This document shows, one piece after another, positions 1-9,800 of a DNA stretch of 64,000 bases. Where the stretch lies: contig CAIIXF020000007.1 in assembly GCA_903813345.2 (NCBI GenBank), positions 35,804,538 through 35,868,537 on the forward strand, in the 5' to 3' direction. Both the position numbers and the translations under genes were made by a program. The stretch's first letter is position 1. The number at the start of each line of letters is the position of its first letter. The DNA comes from Owenia fusiformis. Its lineage: Eukaryota; Annelida; Polychaeta; Sabellida; Oweniidae. The notes beneath the pieces are model-generated. The model worked only from the letters and a program-made list of their open reading frames with translations. It had not been told where the DNA came from and ran no database searches.

Positions 1-815
1 TAAAATACAACACACATGAGTAATTCACCCACCTATGCATGTTATTATTGAAAAACATTGCCATCTTTTACATCACTCCTAAATTATTTTTGTAAGCATG
101 CATTTTAAGAGGTTCATTTTTTCAAAAAAAACTCAAAAACAAACTTCATGGAGTTCCTTACATATTTTACTTGATGAAACATGTGTTCAAGTACAATGTA
201 ACTTTGCATGAAAAATTGTAAAAAAAATGAGGGACGATGGTGAAAATGACGAATGTATTTTGAAAAAGCTTGTTGATGGGTGGATTAAACATGGATTATA
301 AGATAATCCAATTGATCTGGAAACTATTCTTTGAACTTTTCTTGAAGATTATAGATTCGCCTTTCCCAAGCATTTACTTTTTACAGCCAGAAACTACTCA
401 CAAAAAAATTATCAACTGTCAAAATTATCAAAAGTCTGTTGCGATACTTTCCCTGCTCCTTTATATTTACCCTTAAAAATAAAAATAATATGAGGATTTT
501 GAGTTGCACATATAAAAATATAGTTCCACTTGAGCTATTTAAAGTTCATCATAATATAAATCTCCATCTCGGACTTATCACTTCTCTGTGTTTTTACAGT
601 GGAGGTGGTGTCTGTTGCTGAGCTCCCTTTTAATATTTTCATGCTTTAAGTTGATTTTACATAATTGTAGATTATAGGAGGCGATAAACTATGCATCAAA
701 TTACGTATTATCAATCAACAGATAAGACACATCATACAGAATAAATGATAAATAAAATATAATAAACAAATAAAAATGAAAAAATAGTACTGTAAATAAA
801 AAAATTTTGTTTCAG
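1..815. other. No recognisable gene; probably upstream intron
   Basis: AT-rich sequence with only short open frames that match nothing I recognise. The first supported exon to the right starts inside a transmembrane protein, so this stretch is probably an intron and the earlier exons of that gene lie mostly or wholly to the left of the window. There is a possible acceptor (tttttacag) near 599, but the open frame after it is very short. Confidence 0.5.
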
Positions 816-1002
816 ATTATATCTGCCATAATCTTGTGTATTGTCAGTTCAGTCCTTTGTGCAGCGGCAGGGGTGCTGACTATGTTGCGTATCATGCAGA
901 CATTCCATAGATTCTCAACTTGTGACTATGACAACGATGACCATACATGTAGGTGCTATACATCTGGGTTGAACGCTTTACCTCCAGGCATTTACATCTC
1001 AG
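816..1002 (+). CDS. TMEM255-like exon A (membrane segment and Cys loop)
   Basis: The acceptor is ttgtttcag at 807-815 and the donor ag|gtaagg at 1003. The frame is open through 62 codons plus one base (phase 1). It encodes a hydrophobic helix of about 22 residues and then a polar loop with clustered Cys. Confidence 0.6.
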
Positions 1003-4000
1003 GTAAGGATATTGAGTTTATTCTATATGAGGTGCAGGATATTGATAATATAATTACAGTGAAACCTGTAAAGTCTAACACCTAGAAGTGGAATGCCTCT
1101 GTTAGTGGAACACTTTTCAGAGTCCCAAGACCAATTGACTTAATGTTAAATGAACCTCTATAAGTGGAACAACCTCAAGTGGAACACTTTTGAAAGGAAC
1201 CAAATGTGTTCCACGTAACAGGTTTTACTGTATATAATATTTGTGGTTGCCGAAAATTGATATCCATCTGTGCCTGCCTCATTGAAATGTCTAATGTAAA
1301 AGAACAATCTATGGTACTTTGAAATGTTAAAGGTGTCTAGAATCCTTGTATTGCTGGTAGTTAACGTTAAATTTCAAGCCTTTTTAGACCGGATATGCTT
1401 TATATTTTGAGCATTTTTACACATATCACTCTTCATATTATACCTTTTTAAATCCCATCCCCAATCACTCCTATTTATATTGTACCTGTAGCATTTTGGA
1501 TAGCTTTTTGGGTCACCCTGTATATGAAATGAATTAAAATAAAAAAATGTGTCTACCATGTGTTCTTTCAGAGCACAAAGAATACATTTTTCACAAGAGC
1601 AACAGCTGTGAAGTGATCCAGAACAACCTTGTTGACTTCATGTACGCCCTCTGCGTTCTCTACGGTGGTGGCATCATCATCACTATGGTTACCTCTGGCC
1701 TCGGCATGATTGTCTGTAAAAATGAAAAGGATCAATCTTTTGTATTAGAGCATACCCAAGTAAATCATTTTTCTATATATTCCTTCATTAACTCTTCTGT
1801 TGTATACTATATGTCATAATGTATTGATATGATCCACTGGTTAAGTTATGCAGAATGTGGGTTTAAGATAAAGATGGTCTTGCAACTTCTTTTGGATTTG
1901 AGCATACTCAAGTAAATCATTTTTCTATATTCCTTAATTAACTCATCTGTTTTATACTTTATATCATAATGATATGGTCCACTGATTAAGATATTCAGAA
2001 TGTGTGAATAAAGATAGTACATGTATGGTCTTGCAATTTTTAAAACACCATATGTATGTTTATATTTAAATGTATGTATTTCACACTACTTAAGGGGTCA
2101 TGTCTACATTAAAAAAATTACATTTTCAAATCTGATTATACTATTTACTGGATAATTTACTGGTTGCATTGCTTTGCTTTTTGCTTAGAAATGTTTCCAA
2201 TGCATTGTAGGATGACATACACTTACAAGAAGCAGCTGGAGGTTTACATTATAAAAGTTCTAGTCAACGGAGTAAATCTAGTCAAAATACAATACCACAG
2301 GATGAAGCGCCAGACACAAGGCAAGTTAACCCTTACATGTCTAGTCAAAATACAATACCACAGGAAGAAACGCCACACACAAGGCAACTTAACCCTTATA
2401 TGTCTAGTCAAAATACAATACCACAGGATGAAACGCCAGACACAAGGCAAGTTAACCCTTAAATGTCTAGTCAAAATACAATACCACAGGATGAAACGCC
2501 AGACACAAGGCAAGTTAACCCTTACATGTCTAGTCAAAATACAATACCACAGGATGAAACGCCAGACACAAGGCAAGTTAACCCTTACATGTCTAGTCAA
2601 AATACTATACCACAGGATGAAGCGCCAGACACAAGGCAAGTTAACCCTTACATGTCTAGTCAAAATACAATACCACAGGATGAAGCGCCAGACACAAGGT
2701 AAGTTAACCCTTACATGTCTAGTCAAAATACTATACCACAGGATGAAGCGCCAGACACAAGGCAAGTTAACCTTTACATGTCTAGTCAAAATACTATACC
2801 ACAGGATGAAGCACCAGACACAAGGCAAGTTAACCCTTACATGTCTAGTCAAAATACTATACCACAGGATGAAAGGCCAGACACAAGGCAATTTAACCCT
2901 TACGTGTCTAGTCAAAATACAATACCACAGGATGAAGCGCTAGACACAAGGCAAGTTCACCCTTACATGTCTAGTCAAAATACAATTACCACACGATGAA
3001 ACGCCAGATACAAGGCAAGTTAACCCTCACATGTCCATTTAAAATACAATATCACAGGGTGAAACGTCAGATACAAGGCAAGTTAACTCTTACATGTCCA
3101 GATAGAATACAATATTACACTATTATTTGCCTAACAAAAGTTGATTTAACCCTTGAATTTTAAGACAGAATAACCCTTTAGATAAATTAATCACCAAATA
3201 ACAGTTATATCCTTTATTTAAAATTTATGGTATGTGCAGTTTAAATGCTATATCACATACCATTAGGTAAGGTTTCATTAAAATCATAACTATATTCACA
3301 TCAAAGCAATATTTTTGTTTTTGTTTAGGGTCCCAATACTTCATGTACAAATCAGAATAGAAACATAGTAATATGTGCTCATTTCAGACTTGTAAGGGTG
3401 AGGAGAAGAGGAAGCTTACCAAGATTGTCCAGCAATTCAACAGACAATGTGGGCAATACTGGACAGCCACAGGTTAACCCCTCATTTGTCCCAGATAGTG
3501 AACATCCACCTGGGAATGGAAGAGTTAATAATGAAAATGAGAATGACTCTCCAGCAGTGACGAACCATATCTATGAAAGTGTAGCTGAGAGTGCCCCCCA
3601 TGGACAACCAGTTCCCAGGACATCACAATGGTTCAGTGTTAACCCTTTGCTGCAAATGCCTCGTCTCCACACCCAGGCCCTCATTGGGAATAGGCGCAGC
3701 ACAGCAGCTTCCTGGGGATCCCTTCCCAGTATTGTGCAGGCTGATTTCTCACCTAGTCCTGATGAAAGATCTCCCAACGGTGTTCAACATCGGATTCAAA
3801 GGCATTCTTCTGTGAATGTGTTGCCACGGCGACCACTTCAAAGAAACAGTAGCAATGAGCTACCACCCGTCCCTCTTTCACGTCCATATAATGCTCAGAG
3901 GAGGCTACCTCCTCAACCTTTACAGAGAGGAAGCAGTATGGGTGTAGTCGACCTCCCTTTTATGCCTGTTACAAGGTCACAGACTAGAGGAGGCACTGCC

Positions 4001-4450
4001 CTTCAGAGAAACATTTCCCAAAGCTACCCTGTTCCTGAAATCTACCCCACCCCTTTACCCATGATGCATATGTTTGGTGGTTACTCTGGGTATTATCCCA
4101 TGCCAACCAATCATACTTCAATGAATGCTATTATGATGAATTATGGGTACCCTGAACCTCCTCCTCCATATTTCTCAGAGCCACCCCCATATATTGAAAA
4201 TGATACCGTCCCAGAGTACATGTCAAGAATGAACTCACCCACTGGAAGGGGTCAAAGCACACAAAGCAATGATGTGGATGACTTCATCACTGAACAACGA
4301 CAAGCAGAGTCATCTAGTGGCCAGAGCAGAAACCATGGCTCAAATGTATTACATTCCCATGACAACCAAAGCAATGAACTCACTGAACATTTCAGAAGGT
4401 TCAGAAACAGAGGCAATAATTCAGGAGATATTGTCGAGACAGTCATATGA
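816..4450 (+). CDS. TMEM255/FAM70-like multi-pass membrane protein, 3' exons
   Basis: Four exons (816-1002, 1572-1759, 2211-2320, 3388-4450) join with consistent phases 1, 0 and 2 and give 516 codons including the stop, so this is the C-terminal part of a larger protein. Two hydrophobic segments are visible, at about residues 1-22 and 84-111. Between them is an extracellular-type loop with several Cys (HTCRCYTSGLNALPPG, then NSCEVIQNNL). This pattern, followed by a long proline-rich cytosolic tail with PPPPY and PPPY motifs near 4157-4193, matches the TMEM255A/B (FAM70) family, whose tails carry PPxY motifs that can bind WW-domain proteins such as NEDD4-type ligases. The tail here is much longer than in vertebrate members and rich in Ser, Asn and Gln. 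First exon(s) not seen. Family assignment is from remembered layout, not a search. Confidence 0.6.
1057..1230. mobile_element. pogo/Tigger-type MITE, 174 bp, in intron
   Basis: The ends are inverted (CAGTGAAACCTG on the left, CAGGTTTTACTG on the right) and each is flanked by TA. The terminal sequence CAGTAAAACCT and the TA duplication are typical of pogo/Tigger-class short elements. The interior is made of degenerate GTGGAACAC-type stretches. It sits 54 bp after a TMEM255-like donor site. Confidence 0.65.
1572..1759 (+). CDS. TMEM255-like exon B (second membrane segment)
   Basis: The acceptor is tgttctttcag, ending at 1571. The preferred donor is caa|gtaaat at 1760, which leaves phase 0 and joins exon C without a stop. 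An earlier donor at 1716 (gtaaaa) would make a stop codon at the junction with 2211, so it was not chosen. The exon encodes a Gly- and Ile-rich membrane segment. Confidence 0.55.
2211..2320 (+). CDS. TMEM255-like exon C with a GC splice donor inside a minisatellite
   Basis: The acceptor is tgcattgtag, ending at 2210. The frame runs into the first 63-bp repeat unit. Ending at ACACAAG with the non-canonical donor GCAAGT (from 2321) leaves phase 2, which the last exon needs. Units 2 and 3 carry the same boundary 63 and 126 bp further on (exon ends 2383 and 2446) in the same phase, so longer in-frame versions are possible. An in-frame TAA at 2460-2462 closes the frame in unit 3. The exact end is inferred; RNA data would decide. 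Confidence 0.5.
2277..3117 (+). repeat. 63-bp minisatellite, about 13 units
   Basis: Tandem units of 63 bp built on tctagtcaaaatacaata, ccacaggatgaagcgccaga and cacaaggcaagttaaccctt. They are near identical from about 2277 to 2960 and decay to the right. Because 63 is a multiple of three, several frames on both strands stay open by arithmetic. Each unit carries an AAG|GCAAGT-like donor; unit 7 (2699-2704) has mutated it to canonical GTAAGT. Unit 3 contains the in-frame TAA. Confidence 0.95.
3388..4450 (+). CDS. TMEM255-like terminal exon (Pro/Ser/Asn-rich tail with PPxY motifs)
   Basis: The acceptor catttcag ends at 3387. One base completes the split Arg codon and the frame is then open for 354 codons to the TGA at 4448-4450. 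The tail is low complexity, with repeated LQRN(S/I)S-like phrases, many Pro, and two PPxY motifs near 4157-4193. I see no further domain. Confidence 0.7.
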
Positions 4451-4625
4451 TATGCTAATATATAGTTGCTTTAGTAAAAACTTATTAATGTCACAAAATA
4501 CTGTCCTAGAAATATTGTTTTCAAGAAATCTTTATATCTTTATCCTTTTTCAATCAGAAATGCTAATAATAACAATCAGTTTAATGGTGGTGAAATGTAC
4601 CATAAAAAGAAATATCGTCCCTTAA

Positions 4626-4631
4626 AATAAA
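4626..4631 (+). terminator. Candidate poly(A) signal AATAAA
   Basis: This is the first AATAAA after the TMEM255-like stop codon, about 175 nt downstream. Other AATAAA-like strings are common in this AT-rich sequence, so the choice is tentative. Confidence 0.35.
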
Positions 4632-5234
4632 ACCCATTATTGAATCCCTCCCAGTAAATAACCCCTATATATTGATTACATAGTCACAAAGTCATTCATT
4701 AATTATCTGTTTTGATCTCATCATTTCAAGTACATTAAAATATAACACTATAAGTATAATATCACACGAAATGTGTAACCCTGTAATGTGTCTTTCAAAT
4801 TCCAAAAATGAGGGTGTAGCACAAGGCTCTAAAATCTCAAATATTATAAAATATCTTTACAAAGTATAAAATTAAATCAAACAATTATAACATAAATGAA
4901 TTTGCTATGTTTTATTTTCTTATTAATATATTTAAGATATATTTAATGCACATTATTGAACAACATTCATGTAAAATTAAAGTCTAAGTAACATAGTGTA
5001 ATATATCCTATCCAACTTGTTTCAAGTAAAAAATAAATAAAAATTGAACAACTATGAAAATTAGTGACCTCATTGTACATAATAACATATACGAGTATTA
5101 CAAATAAATATATGGTATACTGTGTAAATCATCTCAATCAAAAGTGTAAATTTAAAAAGTTATCCATAGATTTTTGCTAATAATGTAGCTAATGTGGTTA
5201 TTTGAATCATCGATATGACATTTTGTCTAATATT
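4632..5234. other. Gene-free AT-rich spacer
   Basis: I see no supported coding sequence or clear repeat here. Confidence 0.5.
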
Positions 5235-5800
5235 TTAAATACTGTCATCACTGCTGCCAATGACATCACTATCTTCCATATCATCCTTGATACTATCAAC
5301 AGTATCATCGTCATATTCATTGTCATCGGTGTCATCATCAATATCAGCCATGTCATATTGTGGAACATCTTCAGCGTCAATGACGTTTCTCTGGTACCCT
5401 GCGTGCAGAGTCTAGTTAAACTACACGAAGACGAAGCTCTCTTTTAAGAAGTGAAGTCAAACGAATGCAAAGGGTATTTCCCTGGCCTAGGCACTTTACA
5501 TTTGGGTCATAATTGTTATGTCTACCAACACCAAGGTACCACATAACCCCAGATATATGAGTGCAGCATCCCACACCCATGATTTTGGCTCCAGATGGAC
5601 ATGTACAATAATGACAAGTTATATGACCATCGCTGTATCCATTATATGTTTGCCATTTTTATGTCTCGGCCTTAGAAGTCCCCATACTAGATAAGAAGCT
5701 ATGTTCTTCACCAAGACATCATGCAAATCTGCCTTCAGTCATGTGTTCACCCCGGGATGTTCACTAAGAGTCACTACAAACATCTAAGGATAATGCAGAT
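5235..5800 (-). pseudogene. Relic of a SWIM zinc-finger protein (transposon-type)
   Basis: On the minus strand, from 5658 down to a stop at 5416-5418, the frame encodes HYCTCPSGAK, then VGCCTHISGVMWYLG and GRHNN. This is a CxC...CxH SWIM zinc finger of the kind found in large transposase-related or uncharacterised proteins of marine invertebrates. A stop lies just upstream (5659-5661). A second frame (about 5370-5235) carries a strongly acidic tail, rich in Asp, that ends in TAA. Frameshifts and stops show it is not functional. What is seen: the Cys/His motif and the broken frames. What is inferred: a transposon origin. Confidence 0.55.
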
Positions 5801-6240
5801 AGTTAATATAGAGATCTAGAATAAATTAAAGATAATAAAATAAAGAGATCATACGATGTACAGTACAGTACAGTGTGTACCTATGAGAAAATGTGATGCT
5901 GATTCATGCAATGCCATAGCCTATGCAAGCTGGTGTGCGATTTGTAAATCGAGGGTCGCTGTGTTGGACCTTTAATGGGTTTTACAACCATTGTTGATTT
6001 GAAGTTGGATTCATTAGGATTTCTCATTTGCTTAAGTTATCAATTCAATGTTTGCAATAACAATATTTCATTTTTTAACAAAGGTAACATTGACAATACT
6101 TTGCCACAGACTTTTGTTATTCCCTTTTCTCAGTAATGGGCCATAACGGTATGTAAATGATAAGAACATTTGGTAATTATGGTTAATTTGAATTATTCTT
6201 CTGTCTGATTAATCTCAAAATATTTCGTTTCATCATAAGC
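5801..6240. other. Upstream region of the coiled-coil/SRCR gene
   Basis: No coding sequence is recognised. The promoter or 5' UTR of the gene starting at 6241 should lie here, but I see no convincing TATA box. Confidence 0.4.
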
Positions 6241-6805
6241 ATGCATTGCGCCATAGCATACGGTTGGGCAATTTTTTGCCTCAGCTGTTTAACTGCTGTT
6301 GAATCTAAAGGAAAGAAACCAAGTGGCGGTGGTGGCCAGGGTAATGGACAGGGAGTCATTCTGGCTGAATTCGGGAACCTTGAAGAAGCAATGCAACTCA
6401 TGATCGAAAAACTGAAAATAGATCTAAAAGAAGATTCTGCAAGTACAAGAGTTGAGGTCTCAAATCTGAGGGATGACGTGTCCAATCTGAGAGACGACGT
6501 GTCCACTTTACGAGATGATGAATCCGATGATATTGATAGTATAAGAGATGAGGTGTCAAATCTGAGGGATGATGTGTCCAATCTAAGAGATGATTTGTCC
6601 ACTTTGCGAGATGGCGAATCTGATAAAATTTCGAGTATTAGAGACGAGTTGTCCAATCTAAGAGTGGATGAATCCGATGTTCGTGATAATCTTGTGGAAC
6701 TGAAAGAATCGATGGTAGAAATAAAGAAACAGTTGAGTGGACAATTAAAAGACAACACTGAGAAAGCTGACACTGAGACTGATGTACAACTGTTTCACTC
6801 TGAAG
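6241..6805 (+). CDS. SRCR gene exon 1: signal peptide and coiled coil
   Basis: Starts at ATG 6241 with a hydrophobic leader ([13 protein letters not shown]), then a Gly-rich linker, then heptads of the form [14 protein letters not shown]. The heptad DNA is itself an imperfect 21-bp tandem repeat (about 6450-6670). The frame stays open past the donor gaag|gtgaga, but the next three exons share the same phase-1 GAAG|GT or CAAG|GT boundary, so splicing at 6805 is preferred to read-through to 6882. Confidence 0.7.
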
Positions 6806-9800
6806 GTGAGATTACAACGTTTACCGTGTACTCAACTAAGAAAGTAATTAATCAGCTCTTGCGTCATTCTTTTTCATTGTAATATTTAAGTAATTCAACG
6901 CACCTTGTATGTTTAATTTATTATCCTTTATTTGCAGTTTGTAACAAGTCCTCCACGATGTTTCAAGAAATTAAAGATCAGCTGAAAGGCTTCCAACATA
7001 ATGAATTAACAAATGAAAATCATATCAATGTTTCCGCCAATTCTGAAGGTAAGAATAGCTAGCACAATTCGTTCGAGGAGCTTATGAGTGATTGTTTTTA
7101 AACAAATCAACAGTTGACAAAGTCAAGAACAGATATAAACCTACAAAATCACGAGTAATTATGTATTGTTGTATTGGCAATTACGATGTTAAAAAAGGGG
7201 ATGTGTATCTAGACAATCTTTGAAACTGGGCTATGTCAAACCACCATTGTTTGGAAATGGAAATAGAAAATCGACTTTTCATTAATTTATTGCTTAATTT
7301 ATTTATGTTTAATTTATTTGCAGTTTGTAACAAGTCCTCCACGATGTTTCAAGAAATTAAAGATCAGCTGAAAGGCTTCAAACATAATGAATTAACAAGT
7401 GGAAATCATATCAATGTTTCCGCCAATTCTGAAGGTAAGTATAGCTAGCACAATTCGTTCGGGGAGCTTATGAGTGACTTCTTTTAACCAAATCAACAGT
7501 TGGCAAAATCAAGCACAGATAAAAAACCTACAAAATCACGAGTAATTATGTATTGTTGTATTGGCAATATTACGATGTTAAGAAAGGGGATGTGTATCTG
7601 GACAACCTTTGAAACTGGGCCATGTCAAACCACCATTGTTTGGAAATGGAAATAGAAAATCGACTTTTCATTTATTTATTGCTACAGTCCGCAAATTTCG
7701 GAATTTTAGAAAAAAATAACCCAGACTAAATTTAGAAGTACGCAATAAATAATTAAGATGTATCGAATGATATCAATTTTGTGAATCTAATTTTAAAAAA
7801 AGAAAAATATATCTCACTAGGCTTTCATATCAATTTTGTGAATTTAATTTTAAACTTGAAGTGGAAAAAAGACAAATATATCTTTAAACTTACATATCAA
7901 TTTTGTGAATTTAATTTTAAACTTGAAGTGAAAAAAGACAAATATATCTTAAACTTTCATATTGTAAATGTTTCCTTATCTCATAGGAAAGTGCAACAAT
8001 TTGACGTTGGTAACAGAAACATTGAAGGAAGATCTTGAAATGATGATTAAGCAACAAATGAAGAAACTAGTAGAGACGTGTCAGACAGGATCAAGTGATC
8101 AAGGTACAGAACATGTGAACAACTTAAAAATAGGTCAATATCTAGAGAGTATAAAATTATTGAAGATACAATTACGTCACAATTACGATTTACTGGTCTT
8201 TATTGGAGTACTAGTATGACCGCTAAAATTCATAAATGCACAGAGTTGTGATTCTTGTTTGTTTATCATATTGGAATCGTAACACAGACCTCGATTTAAT
8301 GATTTACTAGTATGTCAAATATATGACCTCAAATTTTATTCTGACCATTGCAAAAGACGTCTACACGATGCCCATGTCAAGCAGCGTGCCTACTAGGCAC
8401 GTAGTTTGTAACTCTGACAAACTGCGCGCATATTTCAAAATGTGAGACGGGGAGGACACGACTCCCAAAAAGAGCCAAAATACGAAAAATACAAGGTTAG
8501 TCTCGTTCTAAAGATAGTACCATTCTGTGAAGATGAACTTAATTTACTCATAGTACTCAATGTTTTTCCCGATGTAAACCTAATTATCTCAATATAAGGA
8601 TCTTAAGTAACTTCTGTGTTCAAAATTTACAGTGTAAAGTTATATCTATGTCTTTTTATCGTCATTTGCCGTTTATTCAGCCATTGTGTCTGTGTATGCT
8701 AGAATATATAGGATCACTCCATCTGATTAAAGCAGCAAAGTTTGTGTTCAAAACGATAATACGCCATAAACGTGATTTAAACATTTTTCTTGTCAAACTG
8801 CGCGCCTATATTCACATGTATTTCCCAAACTGCGTGCCTAATATTTCCAAACTGCTTGCCTATCCAAGCTTGTTTTGTATTATTAGAAAACATAAGCGCC
8901 ATACAAGGCACATATGTGTCTAATAGTAGAACCCCATAATTGAAACACTATGAGAGTCCATCCACCAAGATGGTGATATGAAAATAAAAGTTTTTTTCGT
9001 TCCCAACTTAATTGTCACTTCTATTATACATTTTGACTTTCAATATGAAAATCTCATAAAATCTGACGATAAAGCAAAATTTCCAAAGCTACATGAAAAA
9101 CACCTACACGTGCCTCTGTAGAAATTCCAATGATAATATGTAGTTTTAATAGTGTATGCGCACAGTTTGTAATTTCTGGCTAAAATAGGCGCGCAGTTTG
9201 TGATTTATTTCTTTTTAATCTTCTGATTATCTGTTTTATCTCGAAATATTTTGAATTATACATGATAAATGTGAAAGGAATTAAATATAAAACGAGTCTA
9301 AAGTATTTGTCATTTATGTTTAAAGTGCTAGATCGATTTACGTATAAATTCCCGTTAAATCTGTGACGAAAATGCCATTAATCTGCTTATGTTTTAAAAC
9401 TTAGATTCATTTGCACATAGTTTTTGCTAGTATTTGCAAGATTCGTATATTCGCCACAGAATGAACGCATTGAACAAGAAAACAATGCAGGATAAATGTC
9501 TTTAAATTACGTTTCAAAATACAGACTCCAACTTAAATGATGCAATGTTCTTAGGCACGAAGTTTGTGATCGAAACAAACTGCGCGCCTAAGTAGGCGCG
9601 CAGCTTGACATGGGCACCGTGGTCTATCGCTACGCGATTTCGGTCTTTTCACAATCAACTTTTCGGTCATATATCACGCCATGAATCATAAAATCTCGGT
9701 CTTTTTTCCTTTAAATATAAAAAAATGAAATAAAGTCGACTTCTGCAAATTGACACCTTCATCGAGTGACCTAATCAGCGGCACTGGCTTTGTTTACATT

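Larger units (their letters stand above)
6905..7682 (+). repeat. Tandem duplication of an exon-plus-intron unit (period 386 bp)
   Basis: Two adjacent copies of about 386 bp align along exon and intron, differing by scattered substitutions and small indels. Each has one 111-bp exon with its own acceptor and donor. The low divergence of the intron parts shows the duplication is recent. Confidence 0.9.

Noticed and set aside
2164-2943. 259-codon plus-strand and 223-codon minus-strand open frames over the same repeat
   Set aside because: They exist because a 63-bp unit without stops keeps frames open on both strands; composition is that of the repeat.
5202-5447. Hydrophobic plus-strand frame
   Set aside because: It is the complement of the acidic tail of the SWIM relic.
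6183-6773. 196-codon minus-strand frame opposite the coiled-coil exon
   Set aside because: It is the mirror of the 21-bp heptad repeat; no start context, splice logic or domain.
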